Positions 25,273-33,493 of a DNA stretch of 44,439 nucleotides are shown here, piece by piece (within the stretch, counting starts at the first letter, position 1; every line of letters starts with the position of its first letter). The position numbers and the translations under genes are program-made. The notes beneath the pieces were generated by a model that was not told where the DNA came from, did not search any database, and saw only the letters and a program-made list of their open reading frames with translations. The stretch comes from Catenulispora pinisilvae (lineage in GTDB: Bacteria; Actinomycetota; Actinomycetes; Streptomycetales; Catenulisporaceae): positions 1 to 44,439 of the forward strand of contig NZ_JAAFZA010000069.1 in assembly GCF_015356865.1 (NCBI RefSeq), given 5' to 3'.

Positions 25273-27392
25273 ACGCGCGTAGCGCCGGCGGCCGACACCG
25301 GCGGGCAGAGTCGTTCGCTTCTCAGGAGGTTGCTTTAGCCGGGGCTCCGGGCGTGAGCGGAGTCGTCGTGGACGGCGCGAGTGCTCAGCCCTCGGGCGGC
25401 GCCGGCGGGTCCGGCGTCGTCCGGCACATGCTGCGGCCCCGCTCGGTCCGCGCGAAGATCGTGTCGCTGCTGATGGTCCCCGTGGTGGCACTCATGGCGT
25501 TGTGGGGTCTGGCCATGGTCACCGTGGCGGGTGACGCGCTGACCGTCCAGCAGGTCAGCAGAATCCAGGCGCGCGTGCAGGTGCCGCTCAGCCAGACGAT
25601 CACCGCGCTGCAAGCAGAGCGGTCCGCTGTGGTCGGCCTGCTCGGGGGGCACAGGCCTGCGCCGACAGCGCAGGAGTCGGCGACGGACGCGGCGATCGGG
25701 TCGGTGCGCTCCGGTGTGCAGGCGGCGCACGTGGAGATCACGGGGGTGCCCTCCGTCGCCTCCAGCATCAATACTCTGATGGCCGACTTCGCCGGCTTGC
25801 CCGGACTCCGGGCCGGAGTCGCCACCGGAGCGATCCCGGCCATCGACGCCTACACCGCCTACACCGGCGCGGTCTCCGACGCGCAGGCCGTGCGAAGCAC
25901 ACTCGACGCGGTCCGTGCCACCCACACCGCCTCCACCGGCGTGGTCGTCGCCGCCTGGCTGGGTCTGGTCGCCATCGTCGTCAGCCTTCTGATATCGGTC
26001 CGGATCGGCCAGCGGCTGGTGGTCGAACTCGTGGTGCTGCGGGACTCCGCGCTCGATCTGGCCGGACGGCGACTTCCCGCGGCGATCGCCCGGCTGCGGT
26101 CCGGGCAGGAGATCGATCTGGCCCTGGAGGCACCGGTTCCGGTGGCCGGCGGCTCCGGAGAGGACGAGATCGGGCAGGTGACCGAGGCGCTGGCGGTGGT
26201 CCAGCATGCGGCGCTGCAGGCGGCGGTCGAGCGGGCCGAGGTGATCAGCGGCGTCGCGGGGGTCTTCCGCAACCTGGCCCGGCGCAGCCAGACCCTGGTC
26301 CACCGGCAGCTGGCGCTGCTGGAGACGATGGAGCGGCGGGTCGACGATCCCGGCGAGTTGGAGGACCTGTTCCGCTTGGACCACTTGGCCACGCGCATGC
26401 AGCGGCACGCGGAGGGCCTCATCATCTTGTCCGGCTCACCGCCGGGCCGCGGATGGCGTCGTCCGGTCCCGCTGATGGACGTCGTCCGTGCCGCGGCGGC
26501 CGAGGTCGAGGACTTCGCCCGGGTCGACGTCCGGCGGATGCCGCCGGTCGCGGTGGCCGGCGGCGCGGTGGCCGACCTGACCCACCTGGTCGCCGAACTC
26601 GTGGAGAACGCGACGGCCTTCTCACCGCCGCACAGCCGGGTGGTGGTCCGCGGACGGCTGGTCACCTCCGGCTGCGTGATCGAGGTCGAGGACCACGGGT
26701 TGGGCATGGGGCGGTCGGCTCTGCAGGAGGCAAACCGGCGGATCGCCGACTCACGTCCGGACGACCTGTTCGAGAGCGACCGGCTCGGACTCTACGTGGT
26801 GAGCCGGCTGGCTCGACGGCACGGAGTCGAGGTCGCGCTGCGTTCGAGAACCGGGGAGAGCGCACAAGAGGGTGCGCAGGGGACCGTCGCCATCCTGGTG
26901 CTGCCGGCGACGATGATGGCCGCCGACGACGACGCCGAGCCGCAAGACAGCATGCTGACACGTGCTGAGGCGTTGCTGGACGATGACGACACCGCCGCGC
27001 ATGACAACGCCTCCGGGATCCGCCCTGACCGTGCCTCTGGTTCCCAGACCCCTGCGGATCCGCGTGTCGAACCGGCCTACGCCACGGCCGGCGACCCGCG
27101 TGCCGAACCGGCCTACGCCACGGCCGGACCGGCCTACGCGACAGGCGGACCGGCCTACGCGACAGGCGAGCCGGCCCATCCCGTCGGCGTGAACGGCCTT
27201 CCCCGCCGCGTCCGCCAGGCCAGCCTCGCCACCCAGCTTCGCGCGCCTCTTCCAGAGAGTCAGGCCACTGATACATCGGCCGACGCCGCCGCTCCGCGCC
27301 GGTCCCCGGAAACCGTCCGCGACACCATGACCGCGCTTCAGCAGGGCTGGACCCGCGGGCGCGGCGCGCCTGACCCGAAGGAGTACGCGTGA
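25269..27392 (+). CDS. cvnA: Conservon sensor histidine-kinase-like protein CvnA
   Basis: The 707-aa protein has two membrane helices, at 64-86 and 223-244, flanking an extracytoplasmic helical domain of about 135 residues. A HAMP-like linker follows, then a region with LVHRQLALLETMERRVDDP in place of a normal H-box. The HATPase domain has N-box HLVAELVENATAFSPP (439-454), G1 DHGLGMG (475-481) and a G2-like DRLGLYVVSRLARRHG. This matches the large actinobacterial family of conservon first genes, whose dimerisation/phosphoacceptor region is atypical. The acidic C-terminal tail contains short repeats (PAYATAGPAYATGGPAYATG). The start is GTG overlapping the MHYT stop, and the stop overlaps cvnB by 4 bp. 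In the known system CvnA-D form a membrane complex loosely analogous to GPCR/G-protein signalling. Confidence 0.93.
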   Translation: MNARSAGGRHRRAESFASQEVALAGAPGVSGVVVDGASAQPSGGAGGSGVVRHMLRPRSVRAKIVSLLMVPVVALMALWGLAMVTVAGDALTVQQVSRIQARVQVPLSQTITALQAERSAVVGLLGGHRPAPTAQESATDAAIGSVRSGVQAAHVEITGVPSVASSINTLMADFAGLPGLRAGVATGAIPAIDAYTAYTGAVSDAQAVRSTLDAVRATHTASTGVVVAAWLGLVAIVVSLLISVRIGQRLVVELVVLRDSALDLAGRRLPAAIARLRSGQEIDLALEAPVPVAGGSGEDEIGQVTEALAVVQHAALQAAVERAEVISGVAGVFRNLARRSQTLVHRQLALLETMERRVDDPGELEDLFRLDHLATRMQRHAEGLIILSGSPPGRGWRRPVPLMDVVRAAAAEVEDFARVDVRRMPPVAVAGGAVADLTHLVAELVENATAFSPPHSRVVVRGRLVTSGCVIEVEDHGLGMGRSALQEANRRIADSRPDDLFESDRLGLYVVSRLARRHGVEVALRSRTGESAQEGAQGTVAILVLPATMMAADDDAEPQDSMLTRAEALLDDDDTAAHDNASGIRPDRASGSQTPADPRVEPAYATAGDPRAEPAYATAGPAYATGGPAYATGEPAHPVGVNGLPRRVRQASLATQLRAPLPESQATDTSADAAAPRRSPETVRDTMTALQQGWTRGRGAPDPKEYA

Positions 27393-27868
27393 CCAGCACG
27401 GCCACACCCGGGCGGTCCGAGTTGGGCTGGCTGCTCGATGAGCTGTCCACTCGGGTCCCGATGATCCGGCACGCCGTCGTGCTGTCGGCCGACGGCTTGG
27501 CGGTCGCCACCTCGGCGAAGATCTCCAGAGAGGACGGGGAACACCTCGCGGCCGTCGCCTCCGGCCTGCACAGCCTGGCCAAGGGCGCGACGCGGCACTT
27601 CGGCAGCGGACCGGTGCGGCAGACGATGATCGAGTTCGACCAGGGCTTCCTGTTCGTGGTCGCGGCCGGCGGCGGGGCCTGCCTGGCCGTGTTCAGCGAC
27701 GCCGGGGCCGACGTCGGGCTGATCGCCTATGAGATGGCACGGATGGTGCGGCGGGTCGGCGAGCATCTGACCGCGCCGCCGCGCTCGGCGGCGACGGGGG
27801 AGTCCGCGGGCGAGGCGTCCGACTACCCGAGCCGCACTCCCGATGGAATGGGTGCGCCACCGGCGTGA
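27389..27868 (+). CDS. cvnB: Roadblock/LC7-domain protein CvnB
   Basis: The protein is 159 aa. Residues 10-130 form a roadblock/LC7 fold with the usual LGWLLDELSTRVPMIRHAVVLSADGLAVATS opening (split here only by length limits: LGWLLDEL, then IRHAVVLSADGLAVATS) and the central VASGLHSLAKGA helix. In this family the roadblock protein acts as a regulator of the small GTPase-like partner CvnD. A disordered tail of about 30 residues follows. The GTG start overlaps the cvnA stop, and its TGA overlaps the GTG of cvnC. Confidence 0.93.
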   Translation: MTSTATPGRSELGWLLDELSTRVPMIRHAVVLSADGLAVATSAKISREDGEHLAAVASGLHSLAKGATRHFGSGPVRQTMIEFDQGFLFVVAAGGGACLAVFSDAGADVGLIAYEMARMVRRVGEHLTAPPRSAATGESAGEASDYPSRTPDGMGAPPA

Positions 27869-28254
27869 ACGACGACCCCGGACAGCAACGCTGGTACGAC
27901 GAAGACGCGGGACCGCTGGTGCGGCTGTACGCCCTCACCCGCGGCCGCGCCCGACCGCGCCAGGAGGTCTTCGATCTCATAGCCCTGATCAGCGCGCCCC
28001 CCGACCCGGCCCGGTACCGGAACGACCCGACGCTCGGGCCGGAGCACACCGCGGTGCTCGACCTGACCGCGCGCGGTGCCCGCTCCGTGGCGGATCTCGC
28101 AGCGGACTGCGACCTGCCGATCGGGGTCACCCGCGTCATCCTCTCCGATCTCCTGGAGGTCGGGCTGATCCACGTGAGCCGGCCCCTGGTGCCGGACCGG
28201 ATGCCGGACGAACGCCTACTGCAGGAGGTACTCGATGGACTCCGCGCGCTCTGA
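27865..28254 (+). CDS. cvnC: DUF742 protein CvnC
   Basis: The 129-aa product has the typical DUF742 layout: WYDEDAGPLVRLYALTRGRA at the N-terminus, then a winged-helix-like half (VADLAADCDLPIGVTRVIL, SDLLEVGLIHVSRP). The family always accompanies the roadblock and GTPase genes in conservons. It overlaps cvnB by 4 bp and cvnD by 20 bp. A DNA-binding role has been proposed for the winged-helix shape but is not shown by the sequence. Confidence 0.92.
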   Translation: MNDDPGQQRWYDEDAGPLVRLYALTRGRARPRQEVFDLIALISAPPDPARYRNDPTLGPEHTAVLDLTARGARSVADLAADCDLPIGVTRVILSDLLEVGLIHVSRPLVPDRMPDERLLQEVLDGLRAL

Positions 28255-28840
28255 CGGGCAGGCATCCTCCTACGTCGCCCTGAAGATCCTGGTCGCGGGC
28301 GGTTTCGGCGTCGGCAAGACCACCATGGTCGGTGCGGTGAGCGAAATCCGCCCGCTGCGCACCGAGGAACCCCTGTCCGAAGCCGGCCGCTCGGTCGACG
28401 ACACGGCGAGCGTCAACCGCAAGCGCACCACCACGGTCGCGCTGGACTACGGCCGCATCACCATCCGCGAAGGCCTCGCCCTGTACCTGTTCGGCACCCC
28501 GGGCCAGGACAGATTCTGGTTCCTCTGGGACGAACTCGCCCAGGGGGCGCTCGGCGCGGTCGTGCTGGCCGACACCAGGCGGCTGGAGGACTCGTTCGCC
28601 GCCGTGGACTACTTCGAGCACCGCGACATCCCTTTCATCGTCGCGGTGAACAGTTTCGACGGCGCCCGCCGCTACCGCTGCGAGGAGGTCGAGCAGGCGC
28701 TGGACCTGGACCCCGGCACCCCGGTGGTGCTTTGCGACGCACGAGAGCGCGCTTCCGGGAAGGAAGTGCTGATCGCGGTGGTGGAGCACGCGAGCAGGCG
28801 TCACAAGGAGCGGCGGGCACAAAGGGCGCAAAGCGGGTGA
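28235..28840 (+). CDS. cvnD: GTP/ATP-binding small GTPase-like protein CvnD
   Basis: The 201-aa G-protein-like product has P-loop GGFGVGKTT (22-30), a switch-II-like FGTPGQDRFW and NSFD in the place of the NKxD specificity motif. The family has the P-loop and switch regions of MglA/Ras-like GTPases. The ATG at 28235 has a very strong AGGAGG ribosome-binding site inside the end of cvnC. It is the last gene of the five-gene operon, and no cytochrome P450 gene follows as in some Streptomyces conservons. Confidence 0.93.
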   Translation: MDSARSDGQASSYVALKILVAGGFGVGKTTMVGAVSEIRPLRTEEPLSEAGRSVDDTASVNRKRTTTVALDYGRITIREGLALYLFGTPGQDRFWFLWDELAQGALGAVVLADTRRLEDSFAAVDYFEHRDIPFIVAVNSFDGARRYRCEEVEQALDLDPGTPVVLCDARERASGKEVLIAVVEHASRRHKERRAQRAQSG

Positions 28841-29059
28841 GGTACGCCGGGAGGCCGAGGCGAACGCACTGAAGCAGTGGCTCAGGCTGCCGGCCTGGCC
28901 CGCCGGCATCGCGACGCTTGGCATCGCGACCCTCGGCATCGGCAACCCGTGCGGTACCGCCCCGCAGGGTCACCAGCGGTGGTGCTGTGGGTGCCGGACA
29001 GACTCGGCGCCGGTGATCGTGCCCTGTGACGCATGGCGATGCGGATGTCTGCTGGTTGA
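28841..29059. other. Convergent intergenic region with a short tandem repeat
   Basis: These 219 bp separate cvnD (plus) from the sugar kinase gene (minus). They contain two and a half copies of a 15-bp unit GGCATCGCGAC(G/C)CT(T/C) at 28905-28943. I see no clear terminator hairpin and no gene. Confidence 0.5.
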
Positions 29060-30103
29060 TCACGCGGTCAAGGGGGTGCCGGCCCAGTCACGTGCTGACA
29101 GCCCAAGGTGTCGGTCAACGGTTGTGCGTGGTGGCAGTGGTCCGTGATCGCTGCTCACTGTGAGTGCCGAGGCTGCGGTGATGTGTCCGAGTCGGAGACA
29201 CCGGTCGATGGGTTCGGCTTGCAGCAGCCCCGCGAGAAAGCCGGCTGCGAATGCGTCGCCGGCGCCGACTGGTTCGATCACGTTGACGGGTAGTGCGGGC
29301 ACGCTCGTGTGCTTGTCGCCGAAGAACGCCGTTGCCGAGCGGGGGCCGTCCTTGACGACGAGGATGCGGGGCGAGGGAAGGAGGGTTCTGACGTCTGTGG
29401 GCTCGCGAAGGTCTGCTCCCCACAAGGCTTGTGCCTCGTCAAGCCCGACGAACACGATGTCGGCGGCCTGTGCCAGAGCGTGGAGTGGCTCGACGGGCGG
29501 ACGTTGCCACAGGGCCGGTCTGTAGTTCACGTCGAAGCTGACGGTCGCGTGGGCGCCGGTCAGTGCTGACTCCACCAGGCGCCGGCAGTCCTCGGACAGG
29601 GCCGGGGTGATGCCGGTGAAGTGCCATAACGTCGCGGTGCGCAACGCCGGCTCGTCGAGGAGGGCCGGATCCATGGCGGAGGCTGCTGATCCGCGGCGGT
29701 AGTAGGTGACTTTGGTTCCGTTCCGGCCGTCGGCCTCGGGGTCCTCGAACGCGGGGTCCTCGAACGCGGGGTCCTTGAACACGGGGTCCTTGAACAGGAG
29801 CCCGGTGGGTCGGGTCGGGTCTGTCCGGGTGCCCGACACGTCGACTCCCGCGGCGCGTACGCGAGCCAGGATGCGGCGGCCGAACGCGTCGTCGCCGAGT
29901 CGCGAGATCCAGCGGGCACTGATGCCGTGGGCGGCGAGGTACATGGCCACGTTCGACTCGGCGCCGGCGATGTCGAGGTTGAGAGTGTCGGCCGTGTCCT
30001 GGGCCGAACCGTCGGGCGGGACGAAGGAGACCATCGTCTCGCCGACGCAGGCGACGATGTGCTCACCATCGCGAGTCGCCGGGCGCCACGGCGCATCCGT
30101 CAT
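29060..30103 (-). CDS. 2-keto-3-deoxy-sugar-acid kinase (PfkB family)
   Basis: The 347-aa ribokinase-fold enzyme has the N-terminal sugar-binding part (LDIAGAESNVAMYLA) and the C-terminal PfkB signature VGAGDAFAAGFL, with catalytic base D283. YYRRGSAAS is characteristic of 2-keto-3-deoxygluconate kinases, which use ATP to make the 6-phospho acid. Next to galactonate dehydratase and the aldolase, its substrate here is most likely 2-keto-3-deoxy-galactonate. An odd FKDPVFKDPAFEDPAFEDP stretch (104-122), in the lid region, comes from four 15-bp tandem repeats and makes the protein longer than usual for the family. The start overlaps the aldolase stop by 4 bp. It is the last gene of the minus-strand operon. 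Confidence 0.88.
   Translation of the reverse strand: MTDAPWRPATRDGEHIVACVGETMVSFVPPDGSAQDTADTLNLDIAGAESNVAMYLAAHGISARWISRLGDDAFGRRILARVRAAGVDVSGTRTDPTRPTGLLFKDPVFKDPAFEDPAFEDPEADGRNGTKVTYYRRGSAASAMDPALLDEPALRTATLWHFTGITPALSEDCRRLVESALTGAHATVSFDVNYRPALWQRPPVEPLHALAQAADIVFVGLDEAQALWGADLREPTDVRTLLPSPRILVVKDGPRSATAFFGDKHTSVPALPVNVIEPVGAGDAFAAGFLAGLLQAEPIDRCLRLGHITAASALTVSSDHGPLPPRTTVDRHLGLSARDWAGTPLTA
29735..29794 (-). repeat. Four tandem 15-bp repeats inside the kinase gene
   Basis: Four head-to-tail units of CGCGGGGTCCT(C/T)GAA (plus-strand reading, with small variations) encode (V/A)F(K/E)DP repeated in frame. The unit is a multiple of three, so copy-number change by slippage would alter protein length without a frameshift. 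Confidence 0.9.
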
Positions 30104-30732
30104 CGGGGGGCCTGCGCTGTGGCGCTCAGGAAGGCCTTGATCCGCGCGCGCAGGGCACCCGGGTCGCCGCCGTCCGCCGCGTCGCCGATCAGGGGGCTGC
30201 CGACGCCGACAGCCGGCGCGCCGTACTCCAGGTAGCGGCGGCCGGAGTCGGCGTCGACGCCGCCGACCGGGACGAAGGGCACGTCGGGGAACGGGGCTCG
30301 CAGAGCACGGAGATACTCCGGGCCGCCCATCGCCGCTGCCGGAAACAGTTTCACCGCGTCCGCGCCCGCATCCAGCGCGGCGATCACCTCGGTGGGCGTG
30401 AGCGCGCCGACGATCATGGGCAGGCCGAGGTCACGGGCCTGCCGGACGCCGTCGCCGAAGCCGGGGGTGACGACGAAGCCGGCCCCGGCGGCGTGTGCCC
30501 GGCGTGCGTCCTGCGCGCTGACCACGGTTCCGGCGCCGAGAGCCGCGTCCGGTCCGAGTTCGTCGCGCGCACGGGCGATGACGTCGAGCGCCTGCTCTGA
30601 GGTGAGCGAGACCTCGATCAGGCCGATGCCTTCGGCGGCGAGAACGCGGATGGTCTCCAGGGCGGCTTCGGCGTGCGTGCCGCGCACGATGGCCATGAGG
30701 CGTCGCTCACGCAGTGTGGTTGAAAGATCCAT
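30100..30732 (-). CDS. 2-keto-3-deoxy-6-phosphogalactonate/gluconate aldolase
   Basis: The 210-aa class I aldolase of the KDPG/KHG family cleaves the phosphorylated keto-deoxy acid to pyruvate and glyceraldehyde-3-phosphate. The key residues are present: R17 in MAIVRG, E40 in LIEVSL and the Schiff-base lysine K128 in DAVKLFPA. The length matches the family. It could act on KDPGal, KDPG or both; the neighbouring galactonate dehydratase favours KDPGal. It overlaps the kinase by 4 bp and the upstream epimerase-like gene by 26 bp. Confidence 0.92.
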   Translation of the reverse strand: MDLSTTLRERRLMAIVRGTHAEAALETIRVLAAEGIGLIEVSLTSEQALDVIARARDELGPDAALGAGTVVSAQDARRAHAAGAGFVVTPGFGDGVRQARDLGLPMIVGALTPTEVIAALDAGADAVKLFPAAAMGGPEYLRALRAPFPDVPFVPVGGVDADSGRRYLEYGAPAVGVGSPLIGDAADGGDPGALRARIKAFLSATAQAPR

Positions 30733-31609
30733 GGGGTTCGGTTCCCTCCTGGAGTCGGTGGGCGGTGATGGTCAACTGCCAGCGCACCTCGCCGGCCGCC
30801 GGCACGACGGCGCAGTCTTCGTCTGCCGCGTCGTCGAGGTCGAAGACGCGGCCGAGCATCGGCTCCACGCCGATGCTGCGGTAGGGGGCTTCGGCCGGGA
30901 ACCCGCCGAGGTTGCGCCATACCGCGATCGACGTCGGCTGTCCGTCGGCGGTCACGGCCAGGTGCAGTCGGTCCGGGCCGTCCTCGACGACAACGCTGGG
31001 GGCGTTGATGACGGCTCCGACCGCGCTGCCGTCGTCGGGCCCGAGAGTGTCCATGCGCAGGCCGGCCGGCGTGGGCCAGGCCCCTTCGATCCACCGGGCG
31101 GCTGTCGGCCAGGGGCGGTCCAGGTGCTGCGCGGCTTCCGGGAACAGGCGCGTCGTCGGATTCCCGGTGATGCGCAGCCGGGCGTGTGTGTCAGCGTCGG
31201 CGTTGCCGTTGCCGTTGCCGTTGATGTCGAGCAGAGCGTGTGCGGCCCACACGAACCGGAATCCGGGCTCCGCGACCAGCCGGTAGTCCGCGACGACCGA
31301 GCCGGACGAGGTGTCGATACCGCGGGTGAGTTCGAAATCCGGGCAGCGCACCGCGTATACCAGCCCTGAGTCGTCGGCGGCGGTCCACGGGCGACTCCAG
31401 GCGTCGCCGTGGTCGGGCCGTCCGCGTACCGTCGGCACGCACTCCTCCAGCCCGCCGGCGTCGACGAATCCGTCGCCGGGGACCACCTGCGCACGGTGTG
31501 GTTCGTCCCTGTGCCACAGCCACTCCCGCCCGCCGCCGCGCAGGGATGCCCATCGGCCGCCGAGCGCGGGTTCGACCCGCACGGCCAGCGGAACAGTCCG
31601 GCTCACCAT
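30707..31609 (-). CDS. Aldose 1-epimerase-like protein (galactose mutarotase family)
   Basis: The 300-aa predicted beta-sandwich protein has motifs of the mutarotase superfamily: VEPALGGRWASLR near the start, GGLEECVPTV and an HALLDI strand in the centre, and IGVEPMLGRVFDLDD near the end. In this pathway it would interconvert anomers of galactose released by the alpha-galactosidases, providing the beta-anomer for the dehydrogenase. The ATG at 31609 overlaps the dehydratase stop by 7 nt. A longer antisense-type extension upstream is spurious. A (NG)n stretch, DINGNGNGNADAD, is encoded by a short GTTGCC repeat at about 31198-31222. The exact substrate is not shown by the sequence. Confidence 0.75.
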   Translation of the reverse strand: MVSRTVPLAVRVEPALGGRWASLRGGGREWLWHRDEPHRAQVVPGDGFVDAGGLEECVPTVRGRPDHGDAWSRPWTAADDSGLVYAVRCPDFELTRGIDTSSGSVVADYRLVAEPGFRFVWAAHALLDINGNGNGNADADTHARLRITGNPTTRLFPEAAQHLDRPWPTAARWIEGAWPTPAGLRMDTLGPDDGSAVGAVINAPSVVVEDGPDRLHLAVTADGQPTSIAVWRNLGGFPAEAPYRSIGVEPMLGRVFDLDDAADEDCAVVPAAGEVRWQLTITAHRLQEGTEPHGSFNHTA

Positions 31610-32751
31610 TCGGCCAGGGACCCGTCGTGATGACGCCACACCGGATTGCGCCAGCGGTGCGCCGCGTTCTGGTCGGCGGCGCGCACTGCTGCCTCGTCCA
31701 CCGTGATCCCCAGGCCCGGTGCGGGTCCGCGGACGGCGTGGCCGTCGACGAAGCGGAACGGCTCGGGATCCACGACGTAGGAGAGCAGATCGGCCTCCTT
31801 GTCGTAGTGGATGCCGCGGCTCTGCTCCTGGATCAGCAGGTTGGGGGTGGCGAATCCGACCTGCAGGCTGGCGGCCAGGGCGATCGGCCCCAGCGGGCAG
31901 TGCGGGGCGAGCAGTGCCCCGAACGTCTCGGCGAGGGAGGCGATCCTGGTCACCTCGCTGATCCCGCCCGCGTGCGACAAGTCGGGCTGCACGACCGCGA
32001 CTCCGGCTTGGAGCACGGGGAGGAATCCGGCCCGGCCGTAGATCCGCTCGCCGGTCGCCAGCGGCACCGGGCTGGCCTGGACCAGCGATGCCAGCGCGTG
32101 GTGATGCTCCGGGAGCACCGGTTCCTCGACGAACAGCGGCCGGATCGCAGCCAGTTCCGGCAGGATCCGCCGCGCGGTGGGCACCGTGACGCGTCCGTGG
32201 CAGTCGATGGCCACGTCGCGGTCCGGGCCCAGGGCCTCGCGGGCCGCGGTCGCGCGGGCCAGGACCGCGTCGATCTCCCCCGAGGTCGCGATCGGCGACA
32301 TGCGTCCGCTGGCGTTCATCTTCACGGCCGTGAAGCCGGCGTCGACCTGCGCGGCGATCGCGTCGGCCAGTTCGGCGGGCTCGTCGCCGCCGACCCAGGC
32401 GTAGACGCGGACCAGGTCGCGGACGGGACCGCCGAGCAGGGCGTAGACGGGCGCGTCGTAGGCCTTGCCCGCGATGTCCCACAGGGCCTGATCGATTCCC
32501 GCGACGGCGCTGCTCAGGACCGGCCCGTCCCGATAGAACCCGGCCTTGGTCAGGACCTGCCAGTGGTCCTGGATGCGCAGCGGGTCCTGGCCGATCAGGT
32601 ATTCGGACAGCACCTCGACCGCCGCGCGCACAACCTCGGCGCGTCCCTCGACTACGGGCTCGCCCCACCCGACGACTCCTTCGTCGGTCTCGATCCGGCA
32701 GAACAGCCAGCGCGGCGGCACCAGGAACGTCTCGACGCGGGTTATCTTCAT
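31603..32751 (-). CDS. dgoD: D-galactonate dehydratase
   Basis: This is a 382-aa enolase-superfamily enzyme of the mandelate racemase subgroup. Metal ligands D183, E209 and E235 are seen in VAIDCHGRV, LFVEEPVLPE and ATGERIYGR. Catalytic histidines are H185 and H284 (APHCPLGPIALA). These positions match the pattern known for DgoD almost exactly and distinguish it from generic family members. It converts D-galactonate to 2-keto-3-deoxy-D-galactonate with Mg2+. The ATG overlaps the last base of the regulator gene stop (TGATG). Confidence 0.93.
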   Translation of the reverse strand: MKITRVETFLVPPRWLFCRIETDEGVVGWGEPVVEGRAEVVRAAVEVLSEYLIGQDPLRIQDHWQVLTKAGFYRDGPVLSSAVAGIDQALWDIAGKAYDAPVYALLGGPVRDLVRVYAWVGGDEPAELADAIAAQVDAGFTAVKMNASGRMSPIATSGEIDAVLARATAAREALGPDRDVAIDCHGRVTVPTARRILPELAAIRPLFVEEPVLPEHHHALASLVQASPVPLATGERIYGRAGFLPVLQAGVAVVQPDLSHAGGISEVTRIASLAETFGALLAPHCPLGPIALAASLQVGFATPNLLIQEQSRGIHYDKEADLLSYVVDPEPFRFVDGHAVRGPAPGLGITVDEAAVRAADQNAAHRWRNPVWRHHDGSLAEW

Positions 32752-33458
32752 CAGTCGTCCGTTCCCGGGTGGATCCGCTGTTCGTCGCTGGCCGCCTTGT
32801 CCAGCAATGCGCGCATCGCCTGCTCGGCAGCGCCGGCGTCCTGGCGGCGCACGGCGTCCAGCACCGCCCGGTGACTGGGCACCGGGTCGTCGGTGGTTCC
32901 CTCGGCCCCGTGAACGAGCTGGTCGCGGGCGGCCAGCGCGGATTCGAGTACACCCTGCATGCGGTCCAGGAGCTCGTTGTGGGTCGCGGACAGCAGGGCA
33001 CGGTGAAAGGCGAGGTCTGATTCGATCTCGCCGGCCGAGTCGTGGGCGCCGGCCATCGCCTCGAGCGCCTCGTCCAGCCGGGTCAGGTCCTCCTCGGTGC
33101 GGCGCGAGGCTGCCAGGCGCACCGCGGCCGGTTCGATGATGCCGCGCACCTCGTCCAGGCTGCCGAGCAGCTTGGTGTCCGCCTGCGCGCTGAACTGCCA
33201 GCGCAGCACGTCCGGGTCGAGCAGGTTCCACTCGGATCGTTCCCGTACGAAGGTTCCGCGCTTTTGCCGCGCGCCGACCAGGCCCTTGGCGGCCAGCACT
33301 TTGAGGGATTCGCGCAGCGCGGTGAGGCTGACGCCGAGCTCCCGCTGCAAGGCCTCGATGTCGAGAGTGGCCCCTTCGGGCAGCTCGCCGCTGAGCACGC
33401 GGCGAGCGATGGCGTCCACGGTCTGGCCGTGCAGCCCGCGATTCCCGTAAAGCGACAT
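32751..33458 (-). CDS. GntR-family regulator (FadR subfamily)
   Basis: The protein is 235 aa. The N-terminal winged helix (about 8-75) has DAIARRVLSGELPEGATL and GVSLTALRESLKVLAAKGLV. The C-terminal all-helical FCD ligand domain has metal-ligand-type residues (DLAFHRALLSATHNELL, PSHRAVLDA). Regulators of this subfamily linked to dgoD (DgoR type) are repressors released by galactonate. It lies inside the operon between the SDR gene and dgoD, so it is probably autoregulated and controls the cluster. Only 35 bp separate it from the SDR gene. Confidence 0.88.
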   Translation of the reverse strand: MSLYGNRGLHGQTVDAIARRVLSGELPEGATLDIEALQRELGVSLTALRESLKVLAAKGLVGARQKRGTFVRERSEWNLLDPDVLRWQFSAQADTKLLGSLDEVRGIIEPAAVRLAASRRTEEDLTRLDEALEAMAGAHDSAGEIESDLAFHRALLSATHNELLDRMQGVLESALAARDQLVHGAEGTTDDPVPSHRAVLDAVRRQDAGAAEQAMRALLDKAASDEQRIHPGTDD

Positions 33459-33493
33459 GTATTACGCGTCCTTAGTTGCTAGTTTTTCCAAGC

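Noticed and set aside
31610-33001. Upstream extension of the epimerase-like reading frame
   Set aside because: Arg/Gly-rich out-of-frame translation of dgoD; mutarotase homology begins at 31609.
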